From Pasteurellaceae bacterium 15-036681 (GTDB taxonomy: Bacteria > Pseudomonadota > Gammaproteobacteria > Enterobacterales > Pasteurellaceae), in NCBI GenBank assembly GCA_002002485.1, contig MQVI01000026.1, positions 1 to 36,223 on the forward strand: 36,223 nt of DNA, read 5' to 3'. Made by a program: the position numbers and the translations under genes. Position 1 is the first letter of the stretch; the number at the start of each line of letters is the position of its first letter. Below the pieces are notes generated by a model. That model did no database searches. It saw only the letters and a program-made list of their open reading frames with translations, and was not told the DNA's origin. Below, piece after piece: positions 25,778 to 34,876 of the stretch.

Positions 25778-27688
25778 CTAAACCGTCAATTCCGCTTCAT
25801 TACCACGGCTTTGTAGCCACTGTTTACGGTCTTCTGAACGTTTCTTCGCAAGTAGCATATCCATTAGCTCAAAGGTATCTTTATTGGTATCTTCAAACTC
25901 TTCGCTATCTTCTAAAGTGAGCTGTACTAAACGACGTGTATTTGGATCCATAGTGGTTTCTTGCAACTGTTTCGGGTTCATTTCACCTAGACCTTTAAAG
26001 CGTTGCACATCTACTTTACCTTTTTTCTTCTCTAATTTCGCTAAAATCGCATCTTTTTCGCTTTCATCTAATGCGTAATACACTTCATTTTTACCAAAGT
26101 CGATACGGTATAGCGGAGGCATTGCCACATAGACATGACCATTACGTACTAAACTTGGGAAATGACGTAAGAACAATGCACACAATAGCGTTGCAATATG
26201 TAAACCGTCCGAGTCCGCATCAGCAAGAATACAAACCTTACCGTAGCGTAATTGGCTAAGATCGTCATTATCTGGATCGATCCCCATTGCTACCGCAATA
26301 TCGTGCACCTCTGTTGAGGCTAATACTTGATCGGAAGACACTTCCCACGTGTTTAAGATCTTACCACGCAACGGTAAAATCGCTTGATACTCTTTGCTAC
26401 GAGCCTGTTTTGCTGATCCCCCCGCAGAGTCGCCCTCAACTAAGAATAGTTCTGTTAGGCTTAAATCTTGCGAAGTACAGTCGGCTAATTTCCCAGGTAA
26501 AGCAGGGCCACTCACCAACTTTTTACGCACCACTTTTTTCTCAGCACGTAAACGGCTTTGCGCCGAGCTAATCGCCATTTCAGCGATCTCTTTACCCGCT
26601 TGAACATTTTGGTTCAACCATAAACTAAAGCTATCTTTTAAGGTATTTGATACATAGCTAGAGGCTTGGCGTGATGATAAACGCTCTTTAGTCTGCCCTG
26701 CGAATTGTGGCTCTTGCATTTTTAGCGATAACACATAAGCACAGCGGTTCCACACATCATCAGCGGTTAATTTAACCCCACGAGGTAATAAACTGTGAAT
26801 ATCGCAGAATTCCACCATTGCATTTAATAAGCCGGTACGCAAACCATTCACGTGCGTACCACCTAAAGCGGTTGGGATTAAGTTTACATAGCTCTCCGCT
26901 ACTAGCTCGCCTTCAGGAACCCACGCTAATGCCCAGCTTACTGCTTCTGTATCGCTTACCACATCACCTGTAAAAATTGGATTTGGGGTAAATTCATAAC
27001 CTTGTAATGCTCCGGTTAAGTATTCTGCTAAGCCGTCTTCATAGAACCAGCTTTCTTCTGTGCCGTTGATATGATCAATAAAATTAATGGTTAATTTCGG
27101 GCAAAGAACCGCTTTAGCACGTAATAGATGACGTAAGCGACTTACCGAAAATTTTGGGCTATCAAAATATTTTGGATTTGGGTAGAAACGGACCGTTGTC
27201 CCTGTTTGACGTTTTGGACAAGTCCCGACCACTTTTAGATCTTCAACTTTCTCACCATTAGCAAAAGCGATTGTGTAGATCTCACCGCCACGTTTAATGC
27301 TGATCTCTACTCGCTCAGAAAGGGCGTTTACCACCGAGATACCCACCCCGTGTAAACCACCTGAGAAAGTGTAGTTTTTGTTTGAGAACTTACCGCCTGC
27401 GTGTAATTTTGTAAGGATCAACTCTACCCCAGAAATCTTTTCTGCTGAGTGAATATCAACGGGCATACCACGTCCATTATCCACCACTTCCAAAGAGTTA
27501 TCTTTATGCAAAATCACATCAATTTTATTGGCGTGGCCTGCTAATGCTTCATCGACACTGTTATCAATTACCTCTTGTCCAAGGTGATTTGGACGAGTGG
27601 TATCGGTGTACATACCTGGGCGGTGTTGAACAGGCTCAAGGCCTTTTAATACCGTAATTTCATCAGCATCATAACGTTTTTCAGACAT
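25778..27688 (-). CDS. parE: DNA topoisomerase IV subunit B (ParE)
   Basis: 636 residues from MSEKRYDADEITVLKGLEPV; the upstream extension to 27775 is unsupported, and AAAGAG lies before the chosen ATG. The GHKL ATPase domain shows EVIDNSVDEALAGHA, VVDNGRGMPVDIH and GGLHGVGISVVNAL. The TOPRIM domain has LFLVEGDSAGGSAKQARSKE and LADADSDGLHIATL. It lacks the C-terminal insertion of gammaproteobacterial GyrB and the length fits ParE (~630). With ParC it decatenates daughter chromosomes; parC is not in the window. Target of novobiocin. Confidence 0.96.
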   Translation of the reverse strand: MSEKRYDADEITVLKGLEPVQHRPGMYTDTTRPNHLGQEVIDNSVDEALAGHANKIDVILHKDNSLEVVDNGRGMPVDIHSAEKISGVELILTKLHAGGKFSNKNYTFSGGLHGVGISVVNALSERVEISIKRGGEIYTIAFANGEKVEDLKVVGTCPKRQTGTTVRFYPNPKYFDSPKFSVSRLRHLLRAKAVLCPKLTINFIDHINGTEESWFYEDGLAEYLTGALQGYEFTPNPIFTGDVVSDTEAVSWALAWVPEGELVAESYVNLIPTALGGTHVNGLRTGLLNAMVEFCDIHSLLPRGVKLTADDVWNRCAYVLSLKMQEPQFAGQTKERLSSRQASSYVSNTLKDSFSLWLNQNVQAGKEIAEMAISSAQSRLRAEKKVVRKKLVSGPALPGKLADCTSQDLSLTELFLVEGDSAGGSAKQARSKEYQAILPLRGKILNTWEVSSDQVLASTEVHDIAVAMGIDPDNDDLSQLRYGKVCILADADSDGLHIATLLCALFLRHFPSLVRNGHVYVAMPPLYRIDFGKNEVYYALDESEKDAILAKLEKKKGKVDVQRFKGLGEMNPKQLQETTMDPNTRRLVQLTLEDSEEFEDTNKDTFELMDMLLAKKRSEDRKQWLQSRGNEAELTV

Positions 27689-27783
27689 AGCAAGCTCTTT
27701 AAAAATCTTAGTGTAAATAAAAACAGGGCGAGATTTTAACGAATTACGCCACTTTAAACAAATAAAAAATTGCAAAGATTTGC

Positions 27784-27814
27784 TTGACCATAACCTAAGG
27801 TTAAGGTTTATGAT
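27784..27814 (+). promoter_or_regulatory. MerR/CueR-type promoter of copZ-copA
   Basis: TTGACC (27784-27789) and TATGAT (27809-27814) are 19 bp apart, the over-long spacer characteristic of MerR-family activation. The dyad ACCATAACC-taa-GGTTAAGGT (27787-27807) has eight of nine pairs and resembles CueR operators. No merR/cueR gene is adjacent: upstream is divergent parE. Confidence 0.8.
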
Positions 27815-27847
27815 AACGCTACTCTATTTATTAATAAGGAATATCAT

Positions 27848-28048
27848 ATGGCAACAACAACTTTACAACTTGATGGTTTACACTGTGGCAACTGCGTAAA
27901 AAGCGTGGAAAAAGCCTTATCCGCACTACCAACCGTAACAAGCGTGCAAATTGATTTAGCAACTCAAAAAGCGGTCATTGAAAGTGAAGAAAACGAACAG
28001 ACCTTAATTGATACCATTTTTGATATTGGGTTTGAGGTAAAAATATAG
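27848..28048 (+). CDS. copZ: Copper chaperone CopZ (heavy-metal-associated domain)
   Basis: 66 residues forming one HMA domain, with the copper site GLHCGNCVKSV (Cys-x-x-Cys preceded by His rather than the more usual Thr). The ferredoxin-like fold continues through SVQIDLATQKAVIES to DIGFEVKI. It binds Cu(I) in the cytoplasm and hands it to CopA. AAGGA precedes the start. First gene behind the CueR-type promoter. Its TAG stop overlaps the first base of an inverted-repeat element that separates it from copA. General HMA metal chaperones look alike; the copper call rests on promoter and neighbour. Confidence 0.9.
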   Translation: MATTTLQLDGLHCGNCVKSVEKALSALPTVTSVQIDLATQKAVIESEENEQTLIDTIFDIGFEVKI

Positions 28049-28118
28049 TAGGTCGGGCATTTATGCCCGACATTTCAAAGGATTGATTTTATTCGTCGGG
28101 CATAAATGCCCGACCTAC
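28048..28118. repeat. Large inverted repeat between copZ and copA
   Basis: GTAGGTCGGGCATTTATG plus CCCGAC (28048-28071) is repeated perfectly in inverse at 28095-28118, giving 24-bp arms around a 23-bp centre. Each arm is itself a near-palindrome (GTCGGGCAT..ATGCCCGAC), so alternative folds exist, as in paired REP units. It begins on the last base of the copZ stop and ends 22 bp before copA. Confidence 0.88.
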
Positions 28119-28140
28119 AACCTAATAGAGTAATAATTTT

Positions 28141-30312
28141 ATGCAACAACAATTCCTTCTCAATGGTTTGCATTGTGCGGCTTGTGTACGCAGAGTAGAA
28201 ACCATTGTTAAACGCATTCCCGAGGTAGAATTTGCCTCGGTGAACCTTGCCGATCAAACTGCCTTTGTACAAGGTGATGTGTCTGCTGAGGCGGTTATTC
28301 AAGCCATTACTAAAATCGGCTTTGGTGCTGAATTGCTTGAAAGTGAGCAAGAACGCCGAGCGAAACAGCAAGCGCAAACTCACGCTACTCTCAAACAGAA
28401 AAAGCAGCAATTTATTCTGGCTTTAGCGGTTGGCTCACTCCTTATGCTGTACGGCTTAATCTTCGGTATGGAGGCTACCGCTGACAATCGTTGGATTTGG
28501 CTAATTTGGGCATTGATCACCGCAAGTACTATGTATTTTAGTGGTAAGCACTTCTTTACTGGGGCGTGGACAAGTCTGAAAAACAGAGCCTCTACAATGG
28601 ATACCCTAATTGCATTAAGTACTGGTGTTGCCTTTTTATATTCGTTCTATTTAACCCTATTTCCTCAACATCATTCGCACCTTTACTATGAGGCAAGTGT
28701 GATGATTATTGGCTTTCTAAATCTAGGCAAATTCCTTGAGCTAAAAGCAAAACAGCGTTCTTCCCTTGCCCTTGAAAAATTACTCGATCTCGCCCCTCAA
28801 CAAGCGGTGATTTTTGAAGAAAATATAGCAAAAACCATTCCCGCTAAGGCAATAAAAATCGAAATGCGAGTACAAGCCTTAACAGGCGACCGCTTAGCCG
28901 TTGATGGCACTTTAGAAAGTGGTTCAATTTGGGTTGATGAGAGTATGCTCACTGGCGAGGCTTTGCCTGTAGAAAAGAAAATCGGCGATAAAGTACGAGC
29001 TGGCACCATTGTGCAAGATGGCGCAGGAATTTATATCGCTGAACAAGTGGGTTCACAAACGGCATTAGCCCGTATTATCACCGCTGTTCGCCACGCTCAA
29101 TCAAGTAAACCACCGCTCGCACAGTGGGTAGATAAAGTTGCCGCAGTATTTGTGCCTATGGTAGTCAATATTGCCTTAACCAGTAGCTTAATTTGGCTTA
29201 GCTTAGGTAAAGGGCTTGATTTTTCCCTCTCAATCTTTACTACTGTATTAATTATTGCTTGCCCTTGTGCGCTAGGCTTGGCTATCCCTCTTTCGACCAT
29301 TGCTGGCGTGGCTCGCTCGGCAGAATTTGGGGTATTAGTACGTAATATCGAGGCATTACAAGCTAGTAGCGAAATTGATACCTTAGTATTTGATAAAACA
29401 GGGACACTAACGACAGGTGAAATGCAAGTTACTCACATCGAAACCTTTAACAATATTAGCCAAGAGCAGTTACTCACTTTCGCCAAAAGCCTTGAACTAC
29501 ACGCATCTCATCCTATCGCTAAAGCAATTGTAAAATTTGCGGATAATCTACCCGCTTGCGAAATAACGAATTTACAAATTGTAAAAGGGATGGGAATGTC
29601 AGCGAAATGTTCTGAAGATATTGTGAAAATTGGTAACCAAAGCTTTATTGAAAATGGTTGTAGGGGCGACCCGATGTGGTCGCCCATAAATGATGAAAAT
29701 GTAGGTACTCAAGTATTTGTTTCAATCAATAATCTGATGGCAGGCATTATCTATCTACAAGATCAACTTCGTGCTGAAAGCCAAGAGATGATTAAAAACT
29801 TCCAAGCTCAAGGCTATCAATGTTTAATGCTAACAGGGGATCGAAAAATCACCGCAGACTATTATGCAAATCAACTTGGTTTAGACGGTGTAATAGCTGA
29901 TGTATTGCCTGAACAAAAAGCCGAGCAGATTGCTAAATTACAGCAACAAGGAAGAAAGGTCGCAATGATTGGGGACGGTATTAATGATGCCCCAGCCCTA
30001 GCCCAAGCTAATGTAGGTATTGCAATGCACAATGGTAGCGAAATTGCCGTTGAAACAGCGGATTTATCGCTGATGAAAACAGGCTTAGAACCCGTTAGTC
30101 AAATCCTGCCTTTTTCCAAGCAAGTGCTGACGAATATGAAACAGAGCCTTGTTGGTGCTTTTATCTATAATGTGGTGAGTATTCCGATTGCTGCTGGAGC
30201 TCTATATTCACTTACAGGATGGTTGCTAAACCCAATGATTGCTGCAATTGCAATGGCATTATCGTCGGTGACAGTGGTGCTGAATAGCCAAAGACTGTTA
30301 AGAAAATCTTAA
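28141..30312 (+). CDS. copA: Copper-exporting P1B-type ATPase CopA
   Basis: 723 residues. One N-terminal HMA domain has LHCAACVRR (Cys12, Cys15), followed by eight membrane segments with the transport motif Cys374-Pro-Cys376 (IIACPCALGLA). Also present are the actuator TGEALP, phosphorylation site Asp418 in DKTGTLT, N-domain SHPIAKA and hinge GDGINDAPALAQA. It pumps Cu(I) out of the cytoplasm. Residues 507-516 in the N-domain (CRGDPMWSPI) are encoded by a palindromic repeat of the TTGTAGGG family, an in-frame insertion with no match to the fold. The ribosome site is weak (TAGAG), so it may depend on copZ. An uptake-signal core is at 28800-28808. holA converges eight bases away with no clear terminator. 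Confidence 0.96.
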   Translation: MQQQFLLNGLHCAACVRRVETIVKRIPEVEFASVNLADQTAFVQGDVSAEAVIQAITKIGFGAELLESEQERRAKQQAQTHATLKQKKQQFILALAVGSLLMLYGLIFGMEATADNRWIWLIWALITASTMYFSGKHFFTGAWTSLKNRASTMDTLIALSTGVAFLYSFYLTLFPQHHSHLYYEASVMIIGFLNLGKFLELKAKQRSSLALEKLLDLAPQQAVIFEENIAKTIPAKAIKIEMRVQALTGDRLAVDGTLESGSIWVDESMLTGEALPVEKKIGDKVRAGTIVQDGAGIYIAEQVGSQTALARIITAVRHAQSSKPPLAQWVDKVAAVFVPMVVNIALTSSLIWLSLGKGLDFSLSIFTTVLIIACPCALGLAIPLSTIAGVARSAEFGVLVRNIEALQASSEIDTLVFDKTGTLTTGEMQVTHIETFNNISQEQLLTFAKSLELHASHPIAKAIVKFADNLPACEITNLQIVKGMGMSAKCSEDIVKIGNQSFIENGCRGDPMWSPINDENVGTQVFVSINNLMAGIIYLQDQLRAESQEMIKNFQAQGYQCLMLTGDRKITADYYANQLGLDGVIADVLPEQKAEQIAKLQQQGRKVAMIGDGINDAPALAQANVGIAMHNGSEIAVETADLSLMKTGLEPVSQILPFSKQVLTNMKQSLVGAFIYNVVSIPIAAGALYSLTGWLLNPMIAAIAMALSSVTVVLNSQRLLRKS
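29658..29685. repeat. TTGTAGGG palindromic element inside the copA coding frame
   Basis: TTGTAGGGGCGACC-cgatgt is followed by GGTCGCCC; GGGCGACC (29664-29671) pairs with GGTCGCCC (29678-29685). The head matches the intergenic elements at 9658 and 34748. It is read in frame as Cys-Arg-Gly-Asp-Pro-Met-Trp-Ser-Pro with no stop codon. Confidence 0.8.
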
Positions 30313-30320
30313 ACTAGCTT

Positions 30321-31349
30321 CTACTGAAAAGCTATCCCAAAACGTTCCAATTCATTCCACGCATCATCACTAAACTCTTGCTTAACTTTTTTCTCAAGTT
30401 CGGCAAGGGTTTGGATCAACATATAGAGTTTACGATAAGTTAAGCGATTTACCGCATTTTGATAAAGCCCTTGACGGTTTTGCCAAATCTTCAAGCGGGT
30501 AAATTCCGCACGTAAATTACCACTGAACAGATACTGATTACTGTTTAAAATCGGTTGTGGTGCACGAGTAATTTCCAGCAGAGTAGCGAGCTCTTTTTGG
30601 ATAATACGTAGCAATACTACAGGCTGAACTTCTTCATTTTGCAAATGTTTCAAAATGCGTGAGGCACGATTAATTTTGCCATCTAACAAAGCATCAATCC
30701 ATTGAAATGGGGTAAATTGAGCCGATTGTTCCACGATTTCTTTTGCTTGAGGTAATCCAATTTTATGATTAGGAAAACGTAGCTGTAGCATTTGCAAGGT
30801 CTGTTTCAGAGCAAGCAAATTACCTTCGTAGCTATAGCTTAAAAATTGGATCGCGTCTTGCTCAATTTGTAATTTCATTGCTTTAGCACGATGATACAAC
30901 CAAGTCGGCATCTTGCTAATATCAGGCGTTTGGCAATTAACTAGCAATGCGCTGTTTGCAATCGAGGTGAACCATTTCTGCTTTTCCATCGCTTTCGTTA
31001 AGCGTGGAATATGTAAAATAAACAGCAGATCAGGATTAGAAAAGCCAAGTAGATCCGTTAGCTCTTTTTGTTGGTTAGCGATTGGATTTTCAGACAGGTT
31101 TAAGATCATAATTTGGCGGGTAAAGAATAACCCACCAGATTGAACTTGATCGAAGAGATCGTCCCATTTGGTATCGTTGGCAATAGTTACTTCGAGTTTT
31201 TCATCAAACTCTTGTTTACGTGCCATTGCCACAATATTATCTTTTGCTTCACCGACTAATAGCAAATCTTGCCCATTTAACAGATAAAATGGGCGAGTAC
31301 CTTTTTCGAACGAGGCAATTAATCCTTCAGGGAAAACTTTTTCGATCAT
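30321..31349 (-). CDS. holA: DNA polymerase III delta subunit (HolA)
   Basis: 342 residues, normal length. Recognised by the N-terminal MIEKVFPEGLIASFEKG, PFYLLNGQDLLLVGEAKD, QSGGLFFTRQIMILNL and the helical collar domain towards the C-terminus (RIIQKELATLLEITR). Delta opens the beta clamp as the wrench of the clamp loader. The Walker motifs are absent, as expected. It follows lptE by six bases, the conserved leuS-lptE-holA order. It converges on copA. Confidence 0.95.
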   Translation of the reverse strand: MIEKVFPEGLIASFEKGTRPFYLLNGQDLLLVGEAKDNIVAMARKQEFDEKLEVTIANDTKWDDLFDQVQSGGLFFTRQIMILNLSENPIANQQKELTDLLGFSNPDLLFILHIPRLTKAMEKQKWFTSIANSALLVNCQTPDISKMPTWLYHRAKAMKLQIEQDAIQFLSYSYEGNLLALKQTLQMLQLRFPNHKIGLPQAKEIVEQSAQFTPFQWIDALLDGKINRASRILKHLQNEEVQPVVLLRIIQKELATLLEITRAPQPILNSNQYLFSGNLRAEFTRLKIWQNRQGLYQNAVNRLTYRKLYMLIQTLAELEKKVKQEFSDDAWNELERFGIAFQ

Positions 31350-31355
31350 TGGGAA

Positions 31356-31856
31356 TTATTGTGTTTGAGATTTGCTTAGTTCAGAGTGCAAACCTGCTAC
31401 TTTAATTAATAGCTGGCGAGATGCTTGTTCATACATCTGTTTCATAATACTTTCTTTCTCTTCTGATTTCGCAAGTGCTGCACGAGAGTCATCAAAGAAA
31501 GTTCGGTGAACAGAAACTTCTAATGGATAAGATGCCTTATTTGGCACTGTAACCGTTGCTTTAACGGTTAAGCTCAAGATTTTTTCCGCTTCACGCGCTT
31601 GTTTAAATACCGAAGCAACTTTTGAAGTGCTTGAAGTTGAGTTTAAGCGTAAGTTTGCTACATCCGCCGATTTTTCCACGATTTTAATATCGCTTAACAG
31701 CATCTGTTGGCGTAAGATACGCGACATATCGCTATATTGATCAGCACTTTCATAGCTTAATGTGCGTAATTCTTCAGGAAATAACTCATTGTTTTTGAAA
31801 TGCCAACCACAAGCGGTTAGAAACATCACTAATACAAGAGAGAGTTTTTTGAACAT
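31356..31856 (-). CDS. lptE: LPS-assembly lipoprotein LptE
   Basis: 166 residues with a lipoprotein signal ending FLTAC (Cys16), then GWHFKNNELFPEELRTLSYES, the typical start of LptE. It plugs the LptD barrel and helps deliver LPS to the outer surface. AAGGA precedes the start. The lipobox codons (Thr-Ala-Cys-Gly) coincide with an uptake-signal core at 31809-31817 read in reverse (ACCGCTTGT). Middle gene of leuS-lptE-holA; a long hairpin separates it from leuS. Confidence 0.94.
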   Translation of the reverse strand: MFKKLSLVLVMFLTACGWHFKNNELFPEELRTLSYESADQYSDMSRILRQQMLLSDIKIVEKSADVANLRLNSTSSTSKVASVFKQAREAEKILSLTVKATVTVPNKASYPLEVSVHRTFFDDSRAALAKSEEKESIMKQMYEQASRQLLIKVAGLHSELSKSQTQ

Positions 31857-31879
31857 AATAGATCCTTATGTTTTCTACC

Positions 31880-31947
31880 TGCTAGCGCGAGCGTCTCGCT
31901 CGTGCTTTGAAATTTGGCACGAGCGAGACGCTCGCGCCAGCATTTTT
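31880..31947. repeat. Long inverted repeat between leuS and lptE
   Basis: GCGCGAGCGTCTCGCTCGTG plus C (31885-31905) is perfectly inverted at 31917-31937, and TGCT/AGCA extends the stem outside one mismatch, giving about 26 bp. Inside each arm GAGCG-tct-CGCTC is again a palindrome. T5 follows on the forward strand (31943-31947), so it terminates antisense transcription better than the leuS operon. Confidence 0.88.
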
Positions 31948-31951
31948 ATGA

Positions 31952-34540
31952 TTAGTTAGGCTTAACCGCAAAACTTACCATCTTCAACGGTACATAGATT
32001 TCTTTCATAATCTGTACGTTTTCAAGGTATTTCACTACGTTTTCATCTGCTTTTGCTGCTGCTTTCACTTCTTCTTCAGTTGCTGTTGCAGGTACAGTGA
32101 CTTTACCACGCACTTTACCGTTTACTTGCACAACGATTAATTTCTCGTCTTCTACCATTGCCGCTTCATCAGCCACAACCCAAGGTGCAAAGTCGATAGT
32201 TTGTTCGTTGCCAAGTACTTGCCATAATTCGAAACAGATATGCGGAGTGATTGGGTAAAGCATACGGATTACCGCACTTAATGCTTCCGCCATCACCGCT
32301 TTATCTTGATCGTTTGCAAGTGGTGCTTTGGTTAATTTGTTCATCAATTCCATAATCGCTGCGATTGCAGTATTAAAGGTTTGACGACGACCAATATCAT
32401 CACTCACTTTTGCGATCGTTTTGTGAACATCACGACGAAGTTCTTTCTGCTCTTTAGTTAATGTAGCTACATCAAGGGCAACGGTTGCAGGTGCTTTTTG
32501 ATATTCAAATGCAAGATTCCATAAACGAGTTAAGAAACGTTTTGCACCTTCCACACCAGACTCTTGCCATTCAAGTGTCATTTCTGCCGGTGACGCAAAC
32601 ATCATAAATAGACGAACTGTGTCGGCACCGTATTTATCTACCATTTCTTGTGGGTCGATACCGTTGTTTTTCGATTTAGACATCTTCGTCATACCGCTGT
32701 GAACAAGCTCACGGCCTTCTTTATCGAAGGCTTTTAAGATACGACCTTTTTCATCTTTCTCTAAAGTAACTTCCGTTGGCGATACCCAAATACGCTCATT
32801 GGTTGGGCTTGTGTAGTAGAACGCGTCCGCTAACACCATACCTTGACAAAGCAGTTTGTCATTTGGTTCATCACTTGTTACTAAACCTGCGTCACGTAAC
32901 AATTTGTGGAAGAAACGGAAGTAAAGTAAGTGCATTGTTGCGTGCTCGATACCACCGATATATTGGTCAACAGGTAACCAGTAGTTCGCTTCATCACTGT
33001 CTAACATACCTTCATGGTATTGTGGGCTAGTGTAGCGCGCATAGTACCAAGACGATTCCATAAAGGTATCGAATGTATCAGTCTCTTTTAATGCCGGCTG
33101 ACCGTTGTAAGTTGTTTTTGCCCACTCTGGATCTGCTTTAATCGGGCTTTGAACGCCGTCCATTACAACATCTTCAGGTAAGATGATTGGTAAATCTTGT
33201 AACGGCGCTGGAACCACATCACCATTTTCAAGGTTTAACATTGGGATTGGTGCCCCCCAGTAACGTTGGCGAGAAACACCCCAGTCACGTAAACGGTAGT
33301 TCACTTGACGTTTACCCACGTTTAAGCTCTCTAATTTATCCGCAATACCGTTGAATGCTTTATCGAAATCGCAGCCATCAAATTCTGCTGAGTTGATTAA
33401 TTTACCGTGTTCAGTAAATGCCGCTTTAGTGAAGTCCCATTCAGAATCATCAAGCGGTGCGATTACTTGATTAATTGGTAAATCATATTTTTGTGCGAAT
33501 TCAAAGTCACGTTGGTCGTGTGCTGGAACTGCCATCACCGCGCCCGTACCGTAGTGCATTAATACGAAGTTAGCGACCCACACTGGTACTTCTTCACCTG
33601 TTAATGGGTGAATAGCGTATAAGCCTGTTGCCATACCTTTCTTTTCCATTGTTGCAATATCAGCTTCAGCAACTTTGGTATTTTTCGCTTCTTGGATAAA
33701 TGCCGCTAATTCAGCGTTGTTTTCTGCTGCGATTGTCGCTAATGGGTGTGCAGCTGCTACCGCTACATAGCTCACGCCGTAGAATGTATCTGGACGAGTT
33801 GTGTAAACTGGTAACGTTTGATCGCTGTCTTTAATTTTGAAAGTGATTTCCACACCTTCAGAACGACCAATCCAGTTACGTTGCATTGTTTTAACTTGGT
33901 CTGGCCATTGTGGAAGCGTATCTAAACCATTTAATAACTGTTCCGCATAGTCAGTAATTTTGATAAACCATTGTGGAATTTCACGCTGTTCTACAGGTGT
34001 GTCACAACGCCAGCAGCAACCTTCGTGAACCTGTTCGTTTGCAAGAACAGTTTCATCATTCGGACACCAGTTTACTGTTGAAGTCTTACGATACACTAAG
34101 CCTTTTTTGTATAACTCAGTGAAGAACCATTGTTCCCATTTGTAGTATTCTGGACGGCAAGTCGTTACTTCACGATCCCAGTCAAAACCAAAACCTAATA
34201 CTTTAAGTTGGTTTTTCATATACTCGATATTTTCGTAAGTCCATTTTGCTGGAGCGGTTTTATTTTTTACCGCAGCACCTTCTGCTGGTAAACCGAATGC
34301 GTCCCAACCCATTGGTTGTAATACATTTTTACCATTCATACGTTGATAACGAGAAACCACATCACCGATTGTATAGTTACGCACGTGGCCCATATGTAAA
34401 CGGCCAGATGGGTATGGGAACATTGATAAACAGTAGTATTTTGGTTTTGTTTCGTCTTTGATTGCTTTGAAAACTTTGTTTTCAGCCCAGAACTGTTGAA
34501 CCTTCGGTTCAATCTCACTTGGACGGTATTGTTCTTGCAT
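31952..34540 (-). CDS. leuS: Leucyl-tRNA synthetase
   Basis: 862 residues. The class I signature is His49-Met-Gly-His52 ([19 protein letters not shown]) and KMSKS appears as [11 protein letters not shown]. The CP1 editing domain has [20 protein letters not shown] and [15 protein letters not shown] zinc-binding pair pattern ([21 protein letters not shown]) lies in the insertion. It charges tRNA-Leu in the cytoplasm. AGGG precedes the start. First gene of leuS-lptE-holA. No T-box or leader peptide seen in the 336 bp upstream. Confidence 0.98.
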   Translation of the reverse strand: MQEQYRPSEIEPKVQQFWAENKVFKAIKDETKPKYYCLSMFPYPSGRLHMGHVRNYTIGDVVSRYQRMNGKNVLQPMGWDAFGLPAEGAAVKNKTAPAKWTYENIEYMKNQLKVLGFGFDWDREVTTCRPEYYKWEQWFFTELYKKGLVYRKTSTVNWCPNDETVLANEQVHEGCCWRCDTPVEQREIPQWFIKITDYAEQLLNGLDTLPQWPDQVKTMQRNWIGRSEGVEITFKIKDSDQTLPVYTTRPDTFYGVSYVAVAAAHPLATIAAENNAELAAFIQEAKNTKVAEADIATMEKKGMATGLYAIHPLTGEEVPVWVANFVLMHYGTGAVMAVPAHDQRDFEFAQKYDLPINQVIAPLDDSEWDFTKAAFTEHGKLINSAEFDGCDFDKAFNGIADKLESLNVGKRQVNYRLRDWGVSRQRYWGAPIPMLNLENGDVVPAPLQDLPIILPEDVVMDGVQSPIKADPEWAKTTYNGQPALKETDTFDTFMESSWYYARYTSPQYHEGMLDSDEANYWLPVDQYIGGIEHATMHLLYFRFFHKLLRDAGLVTSDEPNDKLLCQGMVLADAFYYTSPTNERIWVSPTEVTLEKDEKGRILKAFDKEGRELVHSGMTKMSKSKNNGIDPQEMVDKYGADTVRLFMMFASPAEMTLEWQESGVEGAKRFLTRLWNLAFEYQKAPATVALDVATLTKEQKELRRDVHKTIAKVSDDIGRRQTFNTAIAAIMELMNKLTKAPLANDQDKAVMAEALSAVIRMLYPITPHICFELWQVLGNEQTIDFAPWVVADEAAMVEDEKLIVVQVNGKVRGKVTVPATATEEEVKAAAKADENVVKYLENVQIMKEIYVPLKMVSFAVKPN

Positions 34541-34876
34541 AATATTACCCTAAATTTATTTGGAAAAATTGTTATGTAGAATAACAAAAATTTGCGTTCT
34601 TTTGAATGACAAGTAGGAGGGAATTATTAGTTTTTTGTGATCTTCATCGAAAAATGTAAATTTCTTACTTCCCATCTTTGCAAAAAATCACTAGCCTAAT
34701 AACACAGATAACAGTAGAATTTGCGTCCTTTAAAATCTCCCATTATATTGTAGGGGACTACTGCGTACGCCCACGGGCGTGTGCAACACGCCCCTACATT
34801 ATTTTGATAGATATTTATTTAATCTCGCAAAACTAACCTTTTGCCATAAACCGTGTAACAACGAGGCTTTCTACAC
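34541..34876. other. 336-bp divergent intergenic region between leuS and rlmN
   Basis: No gene seen. It holds an inverted repeat TTGTTAT-gtaga-ATAACAA (34569-34587) near the leuS start, a TTGTAGGGG palindromic element (34748-34798) in the right half, and AT-rich flanks. Promoters must lie here, but no pair of hexamers stood out clearly on either strand. Confidence 0.6.
34748..34798. repeat. Complete TTGTAGGGG...CCCCTACA palindromic element
   Basis: TGTAGGGG (34749-34756) and CCCCTACA (34791-34798) bound the element. An inner stem GGGCGTGT-gca-ACACGCCC (34775-34793) shares bases with the outer one, so two folds compete. This is the most complete member of the family in the window. Confidence 0.75.

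Noticed and set aside
27689-27775. 29-residue extension of parE
   Set aside because: It overlaps the region leading to the cop promoter, lacks a ribosome site, and family members start at MSEK-like sequences.
28075-28410. Reverse ORF across the start of copA (111 residues)
   Set aside because: It is a shadow of copA and the inverted repeat.
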